This document shows positions 1 to 8,084 of a DNA stretch of 64,000 nt, piece after piece. Where the stretch lies: the NCBI GenBank assembly GCA_014332745.1, contig JACONL010000001.1, positions 278,953 to 342,952 of the forward strand. Reading direction: 5' to 3'. The stretch is from Alphaproteobacteria bacterium GM7ARS4. GTDB taxonomy: Bacteria; Pseudomonadota; Alphaproteobacteria; GM7ARS4. Position numbers and translations under genes: made by a program. How positions within the stretch are numbered: position 1 is the stretch's first letter; every line of letters starts with the position of its first letter. Under the pieces are notes generated by a model that worked only from the letters and a program-made list of their open reading frames with translations, was not told the DNA's origin and did not search any database.

Positions 1-447
1 TGTTTCTAAGACAAAACGTTCATTTGGATAGAGTGCCGTAAGATCATCAAAATTAACACGATGGCGACTCTTTTCAGGTTCAGAAAAATTCACTTTCAAG
101 GGTGTCTCTAGACAGAAATAGCGCTCTCCGTCTTGAGGCGGCTTCACATGGCCCTCAACAATATCGCCATTTCTCAGATTGTATTCCTTGATATTGCGAG
201 GAGAGATGTAAATATCATCTGGACCGGGAAGATAGTTAGAGTCGGAAGAGCGTAAAAAACCGAAATCATCCTGTAGCACCTCTAATGTTCCTTCGATGGA
301 GATTGCTTTTTCTTCTTCCGAGAGTTTCTTAAGGATATTGAACATCATATCCTGACGTCTCAAATTGGAAGCATTCTCTATATTGAGACTTTCCGCGTAA
401 GATAATAATTCAGAAGATGACTTTGCTTTTAATTCTTGCATATGCAT
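1..447 (-). CDS. rho: Transcription termination factor Rho, N-terminal part (cut by window edge)
   Basis: This is the first 149 codons of Rho, the hexameric RNA helicase that ends transcription; the rest lies left of the window. An N-terminal helical domain (about residues 1-47) is followed by the cold-shock-like RNA-binding domain, with the RNP-type stretch DDFGFLRS at residues 60-67 and YISP at 80-83. The ATG at 447 has an AGG seven bases upstream; an in-frame ATG at 441 is a possible alternative. It is divergent from maf across a 514-base spacer. Few intrinsic terminators are visible in this window, which would fit heavy use of Rho (inference). Confidence 0.95.
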   Translation of the reverse strand, partial: MHMQELKAKSSSELLSYAESLNIENASNLRRQDMMFNILKKLSEEEKAISIEGTLEVLQDDFGFLRSSDSNYLPGPDDIYISPRNIKEYNLRNGDIVEGHVKPPQDGERYFCLETPLKVNFSEPEKSRHRVNFDDLTALYPNERFVLET

Positions 448-961
448 AACGAGACCTGACCCTTTCACAAAAATGATACGTGTAGGAGGAAAGAAACAAC
501 GAGAAGGACATATCCTCCTCATGTCCTATGACGACATCTCAGGATGTATGATGAATAAGGAGAGATATCCCACACCGCCCAGCCCTTTATACTTCGAAAA
601 GACACATGTATGCAACAATAGAATATAGTATTAAAAGAATTGTTGTTACTGTTACAGGTGTGAATATCGTGGAAAGATATTTTAGAACAGCATCCTCCTG
701 TTTTTTCCTACATATAGGGAAGATATGCCATGTTTGTTGATAACAGATTTTTATGGCATAAGAACAGGCTGGTAGAGTGATGTGAATTATGGGGATATAT
801 TTTTTCTGTTCTCTCAGGCGTTGTGCATATCAGAAGATTCTCTGGAGCTCCTCAGGGGATGTTTTGTTGTGAAGATGTGTAAAAAAGGGCTGTTTTCCTC
901 ACTAAGGTGTATATCACTTCATATCTCTGTTGTTATCCAAAGCTTTTAAGACATTGATAGA
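448..961. other. Candidate chromosomal replication origin (rho-maf intergenic region)
   Basis: A 514-base AT-rich spacer between divergent rho and maf with no convincing gene. It contains several sequences one base from the DnaA box TTATNCACA or its complement: 659-667, 735-743, 781-789, 822-830, 876-884 and 933-941, with another at 967-975 just inside maf. In other alphaproteobacteria the origin lies beside the hemE/rho side of the maf-aroE-coaE-dnaQ cluster, so synteny agrees. None of the boxes is perfect, so this is a candidate only. Promoters for rho and maf must also lie here. Confidence 0.5.
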
Positions 962-1558
962 ATGAATAATCCACAGCTCATTTTGGCCTCAAGGAGTCCT
1001 TCAAGGCGCGCCATGCTAGAGTCTGCTGGATTAGAATTCGATGTATGCTTTTCGGGTGTCGAAGAGGCGACAATCAAAGACGAAGGGAGAAAGAAAAAAT
1101 GGGATGCAAGGAAAATGTCCATGCATTTAGCTGTGGTGAAAGCATCCGCCATTAAGAATGGACATGCCTATATTATTGGTGCTGACCAGATCTTGGAGTA
1201 TGAAGGTTCATGGTTTGACAAACCAGCCCATGCGGATGAAGCCCTTCTTCAATTGCGCCATTTACGTGGCCAACATTATCGCTTATGGACATCTGTCTGT
1301 ATAAAAAAAAACAATAAGCTGTTATGGGACTATCATGCCTGTTCTGTGATGAAGATGCGTTTTTTTAGCGATGATTTTCTCACAGCGTACATAAAGAAAG
1401 GCGGTGATGTCATTCTCTCTAGTCCTGGCGCCTGTTTATTGGATGGGATGGGCGCGCAACTCTTAGACTCTTATGAAGGCGACTATTTTTCTATTTTAGG
1501 TCTTCCCCTTCTTCCTTTGTTGGATGCTTTACGTATGCATAACATGTTAGGACGATGA
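962..1558 (+). CDS. maf: Maf family nucleoside triphosphate pyrophosphatase
   Basis: A 198-residue Maf protein. The family hydrolyses non-canonical or modified nucleoside triphosphates to monophosphates. The N-terminal signature LASRSPSRRAML (residues 8-19) and the GADQ motif near residue 63, which supplies a catalytic acid, are present. Length is normal for the family. It is the first gene of a plus-strand operon; its stop overlaps the aroE start (ATGA). The start codon sits in AT-rich DNA next to a DnaA-box-like sequence, and no strong Shine-Dalgarno is visible. Substrate preference (Maf-1 or Maf-2 type) cannot be read from the sequence with confidence. Confidence 0.9.
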   Translation: MNNPQLILASRSPSRRAMLESAGLEFDVCFSGVEEATIKDEGRKKKWDARKMSMHLAVVKASAIKNGHAYIIGADQILEYEGSWFDKPAHADEALLQLRHLRGQHYRLWTSVCIKKNNKLLWDYHACSVMKMRFFSDDFLTAYIKKGGDVILSSPGACLLDGMGAQLLDSYEGDYFSILGLPLLPLLDALRMHNMLGR

Positions 1559-2430
1559 CGTATGCGGCTGTCATAGGCGATCCTGTTTCCCATTCGCGTT
1601 CGAGATGCATTTTTAATTATTGGTTAGAACGCCACAGCATCGAAGGCCGCTATGAAACATTGCGTGTCGTTGCCAGAGATTTGCGTCGCTCTGTCTTTGA
1701 TTTACAAAGGAAGGGATATCGAGGCATCAACGTAACATTACCCCATAAGGAAAGCATATGTTCTCTTATGGATGATATGGATATGGTGGCGAAGAGGATA
1801 GGCGCTGTGAACATGGTCACATTTGGTGATGATGGTAGGATTTACGGCAGGAATACCGATGGTGAGGGATTCATTCGTGCCTTAGAGAGGTGCTGTGTTG
1901 GCGTTCGTTCACACATAAAAGGAAAGCCTATCGTTGTTATGGGAGCGGGTGGTGTGGCGCGGGCTGTGAGCGTGTCATTGTTAGCGTATGTGGGAGGGGA
2001 TTGTCAGTTGCGTATCGTCAATCGTGATTGTCGGCGAGGTCGCGCGCTTATTCATTTTCTTGGCGCTGGGCGTTTCTATGATTGGGATGACCATAGATGC
2101 GCATGTGAGGGAGCGGCTCTTGTGATTAATGGGACATCTCTTGGCATGGATGGCGGGACTATGTGGGAAGAGACGACGGTCGATTGGGGGTTAATTTTTT
2201 CTGAGGTTGCCCATCGTTGTATTGTTTACGATACGGTTTATGTTCCTTTAGAGACATCTTTATTGCGTTCTGCTCGAGAGAGCGGTTTGCCTTGCGTGGA
2301 TGGTTTGTGGATGCTGTTGTATCAAGCTGTGCCAGCGTGTGTGTCGTGGTTTGGCGTTGAGCCTATTGTGGACGAGGATGTGCGCCGTCATGTGCTTTCT
2401 GATATTCTCTGTGGCAGGGCCTCTCTATGA
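1555..2430 (+). CDS. aroE: Shikimate dehydrogenase (NADP+)
   Basis: Reduces 3-dehydroshikimate to shikimate in the shikimate pathway to aromatic amino acids. The 291-residue protein shows the substrate-binding S-H-S at residues 12-14, NVTLPHK with catalytic Lys65, NTD with catalytic Asp102, and the nucleotide-binding GAGGVAR loop at 130-136. Start and stop both overlap neighbours by four bases (maf upstream, coaE downstream), so translation is probably coupled. The maf-aroE-coaE-dnaQ order is a well-known alphaproteobacterial arrangement. Confidence 0.96.
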   Translation: MTYAAVIGDPVSHSRSRCIFNYWLERHSIEGRYETLRVVARDLRRSVFDLQRKGYRGINVTLPHKESICSLMDDMDMVAKRIGAVNMVTFGDDGRIYGRNTDGEGFIRALERCCVGVRSHIKGKPIVVMGAGGVARAVSVSLLAYVGGDCQLRIVNRDCRRGRALIHFLGAGRFYDWDDHRCACEGAALVINGTSLGMDGGTMWEETTVDWGLIFSEVAHRCIVYDTVYVPLETSLLRSARESGLPCVDGLWMLLYQAVPACVSWFGVEPIVDEDVRRHVLSDILCGRASL

Positions 2431-3086
2431 TGATTATTGGTGTGACGGGACAGATAGGGATGGGAAAATCTGTCGTTAGTTCCATGTTTAAGCGTTTAGG
2501 TTTTTGGGTTTATGATGCGGATAGGGAGGCGCGTCAGCTCTTGGACGATGACGATGTGATATCGAAGATAAGAGCTATTTTTGGCAAGGGTTGTTTGCTT
2601 CCTTCTGGTTGTGTGAACAGGGATTATTTGCGCCGTTGTGTTTTAGGGAGTGAGGAGAATTTGCGCCAATTGGAGAGGCTAATCCATCCTCGATTATCAT
2701 CTCTTTTAGTCAGCTTTTTGCGGAAGGCATGGATAAATAGATGTCGTGGTGTTGTTCTGGATGTGCCTTTACTTTTTGAGAAGGGTGGATGGCGTCGTTG
2801 TGATCATGTCGTTGTTGTTTCTGCTCCTTTTTTTGTGCAGAGGGCTCGTTTGCGTCGGCGTGGCTTAAGTTGGGGGGACATGGAGCGTTTTATGGCATTA
2901 CAATGGAGTGATAGACAGAAATGTCGCGCTGCCGATTATATTATCAAGACAGGTTTAGGCTACGACCATGCGTGGCGTTCTGTTGTATGGTATGTGCGTC
3001 ATGGGTTATGCGGTGGGTCGCGTAAGCCTTTGAGGGCGTATCTTGATGGTGAGAGGCGATTAAAGAGGGAGAGGCTTTATGCGTGA
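2427..3086 (+). CDS. coaE: Dephospho-CoA kinase
   Basis: Catalyses the last step of coenzyme A synthesis, ATP-dependent phosphorylation of dephospho-CoA. The P-loop GQIGMGKS is at residues 8-15 and the DADR region follows near residue 31; IHPR and DVPLLFEKG are typical CoaE segments. At 219 residues it is slightly longer than many CoaE proteins, with a basic C-terminal tail. The start overlaps the aroE stop by four bases and the end overlaps dnaQ by eight. The first step of CoA assembly from phosphopantetheine (coaD) is encoded elsewhere in this window at 30457. Confidence 0.95.
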   Translation: MMIIGVTGQIGMGKSVVSSMFKRLGFWVYDADREARQLLDDDDVISKIRAIFGKGCLLPSGCVNRDYLRRCVLGSEENLRQLERLIHPRLSSLLVSFLRKAWINRCRGVVLDVPLLFEKGGWRRCDHVVVVSAPFFVQRARLRRRGLSWGDMERFMALQWSDRQKCRAADYIIKTGLGYDHAWRSVVWYVRHGLCGGSRKPLRAYLDGERRLKRERLYA

Positions 3087-3774
3087 GATTGTGCTAGATA
3101 CGGAGACGACGGGTTTGGATGTGGAGAAGGGCGAGCGTATCGTAGAGATTGCGTGTGTTGTTTTGCAGGATAGGAAGCTCACGGGGGAGGAGAAGCAGTG
3201 GTATATCAATCCGGGGAAGCCTGTGGGGAGTTCCTTTGATATTCATGGCTTGAGCGATGATTTTTTGCGTGATAAGCCATTTTTTTCCTCTATTATGGGG
3301 TCTTTTTTAGCGTTTATAGGGGACTCGCCCCTTGTCATTCATCATGCGGCTTTTGACATGGCATTTTTGGAGCATGCGTTGAGGGAGGCGGGGGGTCCTT
3401 CGTTAAAGAGGCATCAGGTCATAGACACATTGGAATTAGCGCGTTCGGCATTTCCCAATAGTCGTGTCAGTTTGGATGATTTATGTCAGCGTTTTCACAT
3501 AGATCTTTCTTCGCGCCGTCAGGGTCATGGGGGTCTTATCGATGCGCGCCTTTTGGCTCGTGTCTATCTTTCTCTTCTTTTAAGGGACCAGCGTCGCCTG
3601 CTTCTTGATGTTGAGGAGGGGTCGTTTTCTGTGGATTCTTTACCCTGCGGTGAGGATATTCAAGGCAAGGGGTTTATTTTGAAGCATCCTTGTCAAGAAG
3701 AGAGGGACGCCCATGCGTTCATGGTGAAGGGACTCGAGGGTTCTTTATGGAAGGAGTTCGTCAATGGTCGCTAA
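3079..3774 (+). CDS. dnaQ: DNA polymerase III epsilon subunit (3'-5' proofreading exonuclease)
   Basis: A DEDDh exonuclease that proofreads for the replicative polymerase. The Exo I motif LDTETTGLD starts at residue 6 (metal ligands D7 and E9), Exo II is HHAAFDMAFLEH (D93), and Exo III is GHGGLIDA (H150, D155). The 231-residue length matches the family, and the C-terminal segment beyond residue 180 would bind the alpha subunit. It overlaps coaE by eight bases and purE by eleven. In many alphaproteobacteria secB follows dnaQ; here purE does. Confidence 0.96.
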   Translation: MREIVLDTETTGLDVEKGERIVEIACVVLQDRKLTGEEKQWYINPGKPVGSSFDIHGLSDDFLRDKPFFSSIMGSFLAFIGDSPLVIHHAAFDMAFLEHALREAGGPSLKRHQVIDTLELARSAFPNSRVSLDDLCQRFHIDLSSRRQGHGGLIDARLLARVYLSLLLRDQRRLLLDVEEGSFSVDSLPCGEDIQGKGFILKHPCQEERDAHAFMVKGLEGSLWKEFVNGR

Positions 3775-4255
3775 AGGGCCTCTTGTGGGTGTCGTTATGG
3801 GGAGCGTATCGGATTGGGATTGTTTGCGGAAGGCGTCGCGGTTGTTGGATGACGTTTCTGTGTCCCATGAGGTTCGTATTATTTCGGCGCACAGGACACC
3901 TGAGCGCTTGCGTGATTATGGTTTGGGGGTAGAGGCGAGGGGGATTAAGGTTGTGATAGCGGGCGCTGGTGGCTCTGCCCATTTACCGGGGATGCTTGCC
4001 TCTTATAGTCTTCTTCCTATTATTGGCGTGCCGATGGTGAGTTCTTTTCAAGATGGCGTTGATAGTTTGCTGTCGATCGTCAATATGCCTGCTGGTGTTG
4101 GTGTGGCGACGATGGCGGTGGGTGATAAGGGTGCGGTGAATGGCGCTTTATTGGCGGTTTCTATTTTATCGTTGGAGGATAGAGCGTTACGTGAGCGTCT
4201 GCGGGCGTGGCGTCATCATCAGACGGAGTCGGTGCCAGAGTGTCCGCCTTCGTGA
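3764..4255 (+). CDS. purE: 5-(carboxyamino)imidazole ribonucleotide mutase
   Basis: Class I PurE, which converts N5-CAIR to CAIR in purine synthesis. Typical elements are VMGSVSDWD near the N terminus, ISAHRTPER with the catalytic His43, and GAGGSAHLPGM. The 163-residue length is normal. It begins inside the last codons of dnaQ and is followed 18 bases later by purK, its pathway partner, so the two-step carboxylation is encoded as a unit at the end of the maf-dnaQ operon. Confidence 0.96.
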   Translation: MVAKGPLVGVVMGSVSDWDCLRKASRLLDDVSVSHEVRIISAHRTPERLRDYGLGVEARGIKVVIAGAGGSAHLPGMLASYSLLPIIGVPMVSSFQDGVDSLLSIVNMPAGVGVATMAVGDKGAVNGALLAVSILSLEDRALRERLRAWRHHQTESVPECPPS

Positions 4256-4273
4256 GGGGAAGACGATTACGCG

Positions 4274-5359
4274 ATGTTGGCACAGGGTTCGTGGATAGGG
4301 ATTGTGGGTGGTGGGCAGTTGGGGATGATGTTAGCAGTGGAAGCCCGTAAGGCGGGGTATCGCGTATATCTTTTTTGTGATGACCAGGATGCGCCAGCTT
4401 TGTCCCATGCTGACCGTTATAGGATTGCCGATTATGGAGATGGGGAGGCGTTGATGGCGTTTGCTCGTTTTTGCTCGGTGGTGACGTGCGAATTTGAGCA
4501 TATTCCCATCGCGTCCCTTCGCCATATAGAGCGTTATGGTTGTTTGCGTCCGTCCTCGCATGTGTTTTTCATTGCTCAACATAGGGCGAGGGAGAAGCGT
4601 TTCATCGACTCCCATTCTTTGCCTGTTGCGCCTTGGTGCGAGGTGAGGTGTGGTTCGGGTATCATGGAGGCGATACGGCATGTGGGTCTTCCTTGTCTTC
4701 TTAAGACATGCGCTTTGGGTTATGACGGCAGGGGACAGAGGATGTTGCGGACGATGGATGATGTGAAGGATGTCTCTTCTTCTTTGTCTGGCGATGACAT
4801 CGTGGAGAAGAAGATAGCGTATGTCATGGAGTTTTCCATCATTGCCTGTCGTAGCCTTTCTGGTGTTGTGTGTTGTTATGATGTGGCGCGTAACGAACAT
4901 AAGGGCGGGATTTTACACAGGAGCATTGTTCCCGTAGGATCTTGTTCTCTTTTTCCTGACGAGGTGAGGCAGAGGGCGGAACACATGGCGGTGCATTTGA
5001 TAGAGCGTTTGGATGTGGTGGGGCTTTTAGCGGTCGAATTTTTCTTAACCTCTGATGGGGAGATTATCATCAACGAGGTCGCGCCACGGGCACATAATTC
5101 GGGACATTGGACGATGGATGGGAGCAAGACGTCCCAATTTGCCCAATGGGTGAGGATGATCAGTGGTGGCGACTCTGGCGATATTAGTCGTACGCACAAG
5201 GTCGAGATGTATAATCTCTTGGGGGATGACGTCCATCGGTATGAAGGCAAGAGGTCGTCATCACGGGAGCGTGTGCATCTTTACGGCAAGAAGTGTGTGC
5301 GTGCGGGTCGCAAAATGGGCCATGTGAATATCCTTTCTAGTGATGTTAGGACGATGTGA
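4274..5359 (+). CDS. purK: 5-(carboxyamino)imidazole ribonucleotide synthase
   Basis: An ATP-grasp enzyme that uses bicarbonate and ATP to convert AIR to N5-CAIR, the substrate of PurE just upstream. GIVGGGQLGMML (residues 9-20) is the pre-ATP-grasp loop. The ATP-grasp core is visible as LLKTCALGYDGRG in the middle and VEFFLTSDGEIIINEVAPR followed by HNSGHWT near residues 255-280, which carry metal and substrate ligands. Length 361 is normal. The 3' end overlaps the convergent COQ9-like gene by 14 bases, so the operon has no room for an intrinsic terminator here. Confidence 0.96.
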   Translation: MLAQGSWIGIVGGGQLGMMLAVEARKAGYRVYLFCDDQDAPALSHADRYRIADYGDGEALMAFARFCSVVTCEFEHIPIASLRHIERYGCLRPSSHVFFIAQHRAREKRFIDSHSLPVAPWCEVRCGSGIMEAIRHVGLPCLLKTCALGYDGRGQRMLRTMDDVKDVSSSLSGDDIVEKKIAYVMEFSIIACRSLSGVVCCYDVARNEHKGGILHRSIVPVGSCSLFPDEVRQRAEHMAVHLIERLDVVGLLAVEFFLTSDGEIIINEVAPRAHNSGHWTMDGSKTSQFAQWVRMISGGDSGDISRTHKVEMYNLLGDDVHRYEGKRSSSRERVHLYGKKCVRAGRKMGHVNILSSDVRTM

Positions 5360-5942
5360 ATTGACGGAAGAGGGAGGCGGCTTTTGTGACATCATTGAGG
5401 CGTCGTATGATGAATGCGTCGAGGGCGCTTGGCGAGGGCGCTGTCTGTGCGTAGAGGAGAGCCGTTGTGTAGATGTAATTGAGCGAGACATAGCGGCTAT
5501 CACCATATGAGATGGTCTGTTGGGCGAGACTCCACAATCGAGGGATTGTTTTTCTATGCATATCGTGGGCGATGGTAGGGTGTCTGGCGAGGAGACTGGC
5601 GGTTTTGCGTGCGCATGGGACATCTTGGCAGAGCAATGTAATTTTCACGTGGAGGGCGTGGCTGAGGGTTTGGGTCGTTCCCTTGATGGTGTTATTGTTC
5701 TGTTTTTCCCGTATGGCGCATAAGGTTTGTTCGTCATAGCTGTCGTTGAGGCAATGGAGCATATCCTCTATGTCGAAGGGGAAATATCGGTATAGCGCCT
5801 CTTGCTGTTGTGTTGTCAGCTGTTGGGTGATGGCGTCCATATGCCACCCATGGCGGGGAATGATGGGGAGAATATGCTCTTTGAGCCATAGGGCGCGTTC
5901 GTTGTGCGTGCGGTGTGTCTGTTGTGTTTGGGTTTTGGACAT
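5346..5942 (-). CDS. COQ9-like ubiquinone biosynthesis protein
   Basis: A 198-residue protein resembling the COQ9 family, lipid-binding proteins with a TetR-like fold that assist ubiquinone synthesis. The diagnostic part is the C-terminal half: an LWSLAQQ segment, a tyrosine-rich helix (SLNYIYTTALLYAQT) and the closing RRLNDVTKAASLFRQF, corresponding to the family pattern of Trp, then a helix ending in a T, then R-x-x-D/N-V. The DNA is poor in aromatic-residue identity to model members, so the call rests on pattern. It overlaps purK at its 3' end. A 12-nt tandem repeat lies immediately upstream of the start codon and no clear ribosome site is visible. Confidence 0.75.
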   Translation of the reverse strand: MSKTQTQQTHRTHNERALWLKEHILPIIPRHGWHMDAITQQLTTQQQEALYRYFPFDIEDMLHCLNDSYDEQTLCAIREKQNNNTIKGTTQTLSHALHVKITLLCQDVPCARKTASLLARHPTIAHDMHRKTIPRLWSLAQQTISYGDSRYVSLNYIYTTALLYAQTAPSPSALDAFIIRRLNDVTKAASLFRQFTSS

Positions 5943-5944
5943 GC

Positions 5945-5980
5945 TTCTGGATGGGCTTTTGGACGGGCTTTTGGATGGGA
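5945..5980. repeat. 12-nt tandem repeat, three imperfect copies, upstream of COQ9-like gene
   Basis: Three units of the form TTYTGGAYGGGM lie end to end directly upstream of the COQ9-like start codon. They occupy the short gap between that gene and def. On the minus strand they would sit in the 5' leader of the COQ9-like message and may displace its ribosome site. Confidence 0.8.
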
Positions 5981-5993
5981 TGAAGCGTTGTTT

Positions 5994-6578
5994 CTATGTC
6001 TCGTGGATAGACCCTGCCGTATCTGTGCGTATGGCATGCTCTTTTGTTGAGTCGTATCGCTTGTGCATTTCCTGTGTGAATCCGATATGGCGTAGGGAGT
6101 CTATGCGTTTGAGGATGAGGATACCATCGAGATGGTCGCATTCATGCTGTATGACTCGTGCGTGGAATCCCGATGCTTCACCCTGTATGGTTTCTCCTGT
6201 GGGTGTTTGTGCGGTATAGAGAATATGTTCATAGCGTGGGACGACGGCGCGTATGTTGGGAAGGGAGAGACATCCCTCTAAGCCAAGGGTTGTTTCTGCT
6301 TTTTTCGGCATATAGAGGGGATTGATGAGGATGGTATAGGGGATGGTTTGTGCGTTTTTTTCTTGGGTGATACGTTCTCTGGGGATGTGGTAGAGAATAA
6401 TGCGTTGCATGTGCCCGATTTGCGGTGCGGCGAGTCCGGCGCCAGCGGGGGTATTTTTGAGGGTATCGAGGAGGTCTTGGATGATGTTTTGGGTTTGGCG
6501 CGCGTTGATGTCGCCGACATGGGGGCTTGTGTCGAGGAGTCGTGTATCGCCAAGTTTAAGGATGGGGCATATGGTCAT
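5994..6578 (-). CDS. def: Peptide deformylase
   Basis: Removes the formyl group from nascent protein N termini. All three deformylase motifs are intact: GAGLAAPQIG (about residues 46-55), EGCLSLP with the metal-ligand Cys103, and QHECDHLDG with His145, Glu146 and His149. The ATG at 6578 gives a 194-residue protein beginning MTICPILKLG, the usual deformylase N terminus; a TTG at 6617 could add 13 residues but has no better ribosome site. It reads toward the COQ9-like gene, 51 bases away, so the two may be cotranscribed. Confidence 0.95.
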   Translation of the reverse strand: MTICPILKLGDTRLLDTSPHVGDINARQTQNIIQDLLDTLKNTPAGAGLAAPQIGHMQRIILYHIPRERITQEKNAQTIPYTILINPLYMPKKAETTLGLEGCLSLPNIRAVVPRYEHILYTAQTPTGETIQGEASGFHARVIQHECDHLDGILILKRIDSLRHIGFTQEMHKRYDSTKEHAIRTDTAGSIHET

Positions 6579-6622
6579 GCGTGTCGCGGGGGTGTGCGTT
6601 GATGGGATGGAGGTCAAAGATA

Positions 6623-6651
6623 TTGCATGCTGGACGGACGTCTATTATAGT
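6623..6651 (+). promoter_or_regulatory. Putative sigma-70 promoter of rpsU
   Basis: TTGCAT at 6623-6628 and TATAGT at 6646-6651 are separated by 17 bases. Transcription would begin around 6658, leaving a leader of about 45 nt before the rpsU ribosome-binding site region. Confidence 0.5.
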
Positions 6652-6702
6652 GTGTAGATATGCGTTTTGTTGCGTGCTTATTGTATAGAGAGGAGAGTTA
6701 CC

Positions 6703-6909
6703 ATCATAGAGATTAACGTTCGCAATAATGATGTGGATCAGGCGTTACGTTTATTGAAGAGGCGTATGCAGCGCGAAGGTCTTTTTCGCGAGATAAGGCG
6801 TTTGCGCGCCTACGAGAAGCCGTCAGAGAGGCGCGTGCGTGTGCAGGGGGATATGCGCCGTCGTCACCTTAAGTTTCTACGCAAGCGTAGAGAGCGCGAA
6901 GGATACTAG
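6703..6909 (+). CDS. rpsU: 30S ribosomal protein S21, probable non-AUG start
   Basis: Small-subunit protein S21. The body INVRNNDVDQALRLLKRRMQ followed by REGLFREIRR and the basic C terminus are clear S21. There is no in-frame ATG or GTG at the expected start. A strong AGGAG at 6691-6695 is followed by ATC at 6703 (7-base gap) and ATA at 6706 (10-base gap); starting there gives 67-68 residues, the usual S21 length. An upstream in-frame TTG at 6667 would add 12 odd residues and lacks a ribosome site. A separate ATG at 6660 opens an 18-codon reading frame that ends at 6716, overlapping the rpsU start. The exact start is therefore uncertain, the identity is not. Confidence 0.9.
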   Translation: MIEINVRNNDVDQALRLLKRRMQREGLFREIRRLRAYEKPSERRVRVQGDMRRRHLKFLRKRREREGY

Positions 6910-6927
6910 AAAAGACGATGGGCGGGG

Positions 6928-6999
6928 TGCCGCCGGGTGGAATTGAACCACCGGCCTCACCCTTACCAAGGGTGCGCTCTACCCCTGAGCTACGGCGGC
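6928..6999 (-). tRNA. tRNA-Thr(GGT)
   Basis: Cloverleaf on the minus strand: acceptor GCCGCCG pairs with CGGCGGC, the anticodon arm reads CCCTT-GGT-AAGGG, and the T arm carries GGTTCAATTCC. The 3' CCA is not encoded. It stands alone between rpsU and the SoxYZ-like gene. Confidence 0.95.
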
Positions 7000-7086
7000 G
7001 GGCATGTATAGTCGTTTTACGCTCTTGCCTCTCTTCGTGCAAGGGATAGGTCATGCTGTCTTGCGGGCGTTGTGTTTTGTGTTATC

Positions 7087-7114
7087 CCCTTGTCACCTTG
7101 TGTCAGCACAAGGG
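7087..7114. other. Hairpin downstream of the SoxYZ-like gene
   Basis: A perfect 7-bp stem (CCCTTGT / ACAAGGG) with a 14-base loop lies 23 bases beyond the stop of the minus-strand SoxYZ-like gene. There is no U-run after it in either direction, so it is an RNA 3'-end structure at best and not a standard intrinsic terminator. Confidence 0.35.
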
Positions 7115-7136
7115 AGGGGGGCAATCTCTCTATGCT

Positions 7137-8063
7137 TCAGATGGATTGGCCCTTTATGGTGAAGGGCTTGACGACGACTTCGGGGAGGGACGGCGGGACA
7201 TCCCAGTGACGTTGATAGATTTTTCCTTCGCTATCGGTGGCGAGCACGTCGATGGTCTTCCCTATATCGTCACCCTTGTAGAAAAATGTGAAATGGGGGT
7301 TTTCGCTCATAGAGACACTGGGTTCGACTCTAAAGAGGGTCTTTCCGTTGGATGTGATGATGACGGAGTCGATATAGTGGGCGGGTATTTCAGAACGGCT
7401 GATTTGGTCGAATTGGAATCCGGAATAATTAGGGTGTCGTATAAGGAATTGCGCTTTCACCATGCCATTGGTGTCTTGTTCGATGAATTTCATTTTCATC
7501 TCGCCCATGTGTTTTTCGGCTTCCGCCATCCCTGAGAGAGAGGGTGCGGAACATCCGCCGGCTGCTTTGATAAAATTCGCGATCTCAAAGAATTCTCCCG
7601 TTTTTGTTTCGGCAACGGCGCGCAAGTATGTATAGCTGTCGATTCGTATGCGCACATCCACATTGGGGCTCTCATGGGTTGAGTCGCTATAGAGTTTCAT
7701 AGCGAAAGGGGCTGGATTATGGTCGATGACGAGGGAGAGATTTTTAATGGTCTCTGGATTTTTGAAGCGAATGCTGATAGGGACAATGGCGGCATCGAGG
7801 GCGCGCATGGGCGATTGCATGGTCATGAGGTGAGCGCCATCCTGGAGCGTTTCGCCTGGGAAAATTTGTTCCTTGAGTTCGAGCCATATGCTGTGGTCGC
7901 CTAGCTTACCGCCCGCATGCGCATGGTGGCTTGTGAGGGTAAGATGCATAAGCCCGACAGTCATCACCGCTGTCAGCGTACGTCTCACCACGGCGCGTTC
8001 TGCTCTCTTCGTGGCGTTTGTCTTTCTGTATTCCCCTCTTGTGTATTCCTGATGTCTGTTCAT
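7137..8063 (-). CDS. SoxYZ-like fused carrier protein, quinoprotein-dehydrogenase-associated type
   Basis: A 308-residue exported protein that looks like SoxY fused to SoxZ, of the kind found with PQQ-dependent dehydrogenases. A hydrophobic segment ending SHHAHAGG (about residues 32-52) is a signal peptide. The SoxY-like domain runs to the carrier cysteine in AAGGCSAPS, near residue 170. The SoxZ-like immunoglobulin-type domain follows (FLIRHPN through DVLATDSEG). The function of the carrier in quinoprotein systems is inferred, not proven. The metallo-beta-lactamase gene lies just upstream on the same strand. No quinoprotein dehydrogenase gene is in the window, but pqqA is at 36492. Confidence 0.85.
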   Translation of the reverse strand: MNRHQEYTRGEYRKTNATKRAERAVVRRTLTAVMTVGLMHLTLTSHHAHAGGKLGDHSIWLELKEQIFPGETLQDGAHLMTMQSPMRALDAAIVPISIRFKNPETIKNLSLVIDHNPAPFAMKLYSDSTHESPNVDVRIRIDSYTYLRAVAETKTGEFFEIANFIKAAGGCSAPSLSGMAEAEKHMGEMKMKFIEQDTNGMVKAQFLIRHPNYSGFQFDQISRSEIPAHYIDSVIITSNGKTLFRVEPSVSMSENPHFTFFYKGDDIGKTIDVLATDSEGKIYQRHWDVPPSLPEVVVKPFTIKGQSI

Positions 8064-8084
8064 TGTGATGACCCTTGAACATTG

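Noticed and set aside
7053-7535. Plus-strand open frame of 160 codons
   Set aside because: It lies opposite the SoxYZ-like gene, has no ribosome site and no family resemblance; the minus frame has signal peptide and motifs.
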